Source: Volvox africanus (Eukaryota; Chlorophyta; Chlorophyceae; Chlamydomonadales; Volvocaceae). Taken from it: 64,000 nt of DNA. Below are positions 62,406-64,000 of this stretch, one piece after another; position 1 is the first letter of the stretch; each line of letters opens with the position of its first letter. The position numbers were made by a program, and so were the translations under genes. Where the stretch lies: positions 1,178,001 through 1,242,000 of the forward strand of contig BSDZ01000003.1 in assembly GCA_030268105.1 (NCBI GenBank), given 5' to 3'. The notes under the pieces were generated by a model. It searched no databases. It was given only the letters and a program-made list of their open reading frames with translations, and was not told the origin of the DNA.

Positions 62406-64000
62406 TCATTGGGCTTGTGTGGCACGTTTGCGGGCTTCTTCGAGCAGGGGTTTCATGTCCTGTGAGAAGTTGCGTGCCGGTTCCCATGAGTTGTGCTCGT
62501 CGGTATACCCTGTCCACTTAACCAAGTACTCGTGTACTGTTCGCTTACGTCGGTGTCGGCCCACACGACGCGCGCGATAATCTAACACCCGCTCCACATC
62601 GTAAAACTTCTGTTTACCAGCGATCCAGGTCTCGGGAACTGGTTCGATCGCTGCGGGGGCGTTAGCAGGCTCAGGGACGGGTTCCGTACCACGATACGGA
62701 CGAACAAGCGATACGTGAAACGTGGGGTGAATGGGCATATCAGCGGGCAATGCAAGCTCCACAGCCACATTCCCAACCATGCGCACGACAGGATACGGAC
62801 CAATCCAGCGGGGTAAGAGTTTTCGGGATCCGTCGGCCAAGGAACGCAAGTTCTTGGTGCTTAGCAACACGAGTTGCCCTTCCGAAAACGTCACATCCTG
62901 CTTGGATTTGTTGTAGTATTCTGTCGTTCGTTGCTGCGCCGCGTCCAAACACGACTTCGCGTCTGTGATTCGGGACATAAAAGACTTGGCAAGAAGTTTA
63001 GCAGCAGGCACGTTCACTTCCAACTCACGCCACACGGGTAGCGCGGGATGAAACCCGTAGTTAAGAAAGAACGGACTTTTGCCTGTAGAGCGGTTAACAG
63101 CGTTGTTAAGCGCGAATTCTGCCGCAGTCAAATATGTATCCCAAACAAGTGGTGTGCGACCAGCATAATTGCGCAACATATCACCCAACGTGCGGTTTGT
63201 GCGTTCGGTTTGACCATCAGTCTGCGGGTGATACGCCGTGCTCAGGTTGACGCGCATGCCAACTAGTTTGCAGAGCGCTTCCCAAAACTTAGACGTGAAC
63301 TGTCCACCGCGGTCCGAGATCACATTTTTGGGAATCCCGTGTAACCGAACCACATTATCGAAAAACAAACGTGCGGTTTGCTCAGCCGTGCAGGATGATG
63401 TGCATGGTGCTAGGTGAACCATCTTAGTCAGATGATCGACCATTACGAACACCGCATCGTATCCCCCCTCAGTTTTGGGCAGCGCGACTACGAAGTCCAT
63501 GGAAACACTTTCCCAAGGCGCATCCGGGACAGGCAACGGTTGCAACAACCCATGGCCCTTACCGGACAAAGCCTTATTGCGCTGGCACAGACTGCATGTC
63601 TGGACGAAGTTCGCCGCATCCTTAGCCAAACGAGGCCACCAAAAGGAACGTTGCACCAAGTCGATCAATCGCTTGCTACCAGGGTGTCCTGCTAACGGGT
63701 CCTCGTGGAACCGCGCAAGGATGTCGTAGCGTAGCGCGTCGTCGTTCGGAACGACGATTTGCGTAGCTGCACCCTCCGTCCGTAGCCAAAGGCCATTCTG
63801 CTTGCGAAGGTTTTCTACATTAGCCGGGTCCGCGAACCAGGCGTCTGCGCTGTAGGCAACCTTCAACCGCTCCGCGAGGTCCGTCGCGATCGGAACCCCC
63901 TCGCTACGCGGCCGCACGACGGGCGCTGCCAAAATTGCAGCGTGTAGCGACGGATGTCGACTGAGAGCATCGGCAATATTCAATTTACCAGAAATATACT
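62406..64000 (-). CDS. pol: Ty3/Gypsy pol polyprotein, C-terminal part: RNase H end, integrase, chromodomain (5' partial)
   Basis: The frame is open from the right window edge to TGA at 62408-62406; no start codon belongs here. It begins YISGKLNIADALSRHP, the usual link after RNase H. Counting from the L of LNIADALS at 63983, an HHCC zinc finger follows (H93, H100, C130, C133). The integrase catalytic core has D163 (SMDFVV), D224 (ISDRGGQF) and E260 (DGQTERTN), with 35 residues between the last two, the DD35E signature. A GPY module (RWIGPYPV, about 392-399) and HPTFHVSLVRPY (419-430) come next. The C terminus is a chromodomain (about 460-515) with YDVERVLD, YLVKWTGY and SWEP; Y461, W490 and Y493 match the HP1-type aromatic cage. 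Integrase inserts the cDNA into the host genome; the chromodomain is expected to bind methylated histone H3 and steer insertion. No frameshift or stop interrupts about 530 codons. Confidence 0.95.
   Translation of the reverse strand, partial: YISGKLNIADALSRHPSLHAAILAAPVVRPRSEGVPIATDLAERLKVAYSADAWFADPANVENLRKQNGLWLRTEGAATQIVVPNDDALRYDILARFHEDPLAGHPGSKRLIDLVQRSFWWPRLAKDAANFVQTCSLCQRNKALSGKGHGLLQPLPVPDAPWESVSMDFVVALPKTEGGYDAVFVMVDHLTKMVHLAPCTSSCTAEQTARLFFDNVVRLHGIPKNVISDRGGQFTSKFWEALCKLVGMRVNLSTAYHPQTDGQTERTNRTLGDMLRNYAGRTPLVWDTYLTAAEFALNNAVNRSTGKSPFFLNYGFHPALPVWRELEVNVPAAKLLAKSFMSRITDAKSCLDAAQQRTTEYYNKSKQDVTFSEGQLVLLSTKNLRSLADGSRKLLPRWIGPYPVVRMVGNVAVELALPADMPIHPTFHVSLVRPYRGTEPVPEPANAPAAIEPVPETWIAGKQKFYDVERVLDYRARRVGRHRRKRTVHEYLVKWTGYTDEHNSWEPARNFSQDMKPLLEEARKRATQAQ

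Larger units (their letters stand above)
61523..64000 (-). mobile_element. Ty3/Gypsy chromovirus-type LTR retrotransposon, 3' part
   Basis: On the minus strand the order is pol (partial), polypurine tract, then an LTR that abuts satellite DNA at 61522/61523. The integrase follows the RNase H region, which is the Ty3/Gypsy rather than the Copia order. The C-terminal chromodomain puts it in the chromovirus group. The upstream genes (gag, protease, reverse transcriptase, most of RNase H), primer-binding site and 5' LTR are outside the window. The target duplication should be the 4-5 bp ending at 61522 (CTCGG if 5 bp), but its partner cannot be seen. The pol part is open, so the copy may be young; this is inference. 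Confidence 0.9.

Noticed and set aside
62227..62580. Plus-strand ORF of 117 codons over the LTR and pol end
   Set aside because: It is antisense to the well-supported pol frame and crosses the LTR edge; no recognisable features.
62740..62952. Short ORFs in other frames inside the pol region
   Set aside because: Shadows of the integrase/chromodomain frame, which carries all recognisable motifs.

Overview
This window is eukaryotic and holds almost no conventional genes. Bases 1-61522 are one uninterrupted, head-to-tail satellite array, which runs off the left edge. From 61523 to the right edge lies the 3' part of a Ty3/Gypsy (Metaviridae-type) LTR retrotransposon, in minus orientation, inserted directly into the array. 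The lineage cannot be fixed from this sequence. A chromodomain-bearing Ty3/Gypsy element (chromovirus class) beside a large satellite fits an alga, plant, fungus or other protist; an algal or streptophyte-like genome is only a guess.

The satellite is built from related monomers. If each is started at the TGGCCGAGAG-like motif, three main lengths occur: S = 128 bp, L = 141 bp (S plus a 13-bp insertion containing CTGATGATCAG), and M = 189 bp (L plus a 48-bp partial duplication that includes a (GAT)n tract). Rarer forms are 187, 193, 237 and 102 bp. Nearly all monomers share a core with the dyad CCAGGCAGGCCTGG followed by GCGCATTGCAAAT. Every open frame in the array is a by-product of this repetition, on both strands, and none looks like a gene.

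Above the monomer level, the array is a patchwork of tandem segmental duplications that act as higher-order repeats. The main ones are about 2.05-2.17 kb (1718-5936), 3297 bp (3764 to about 10190), 2315 bp (about 7880-12490), 996 bp (about 11890-13995), 2082 and 1136 bp (about 14520-18330), 1465 and 1339 bp (about 18135-21005), 4149 bp (about 21160-28209) and 2539 bp (about 28385-32000). A less regular mosaic fills 32-48 kb, including a 1481-bp duplication. A 3170/3042/2507-bp family fills 48136 to 61522. Copies differ by whole monomers, hybrid monomers and short swapped patches, as unequal exchange and gene conversion would leave.

The retrotransposon part has an 824-bp LTR (61523-62346, TGTTGT...ACAACA), a polypurine tract (62352-62361) and an open pol frame (62406-64000, minus strand). 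The pol frame encodes the last residues of the RNase H region, an integrase with HHCC zinc finger and DD35E core, a GPY-type module and a C-terminal chromodomain with a complete aromatic cage. Gag, protease, reverse transcriptase, the 5' LTR and the other satellite flank lie beyond 64000. An intact chromodomain in an element sitting inside satellite DNA is consistent with chromatin-guided integration into heterochromatin.
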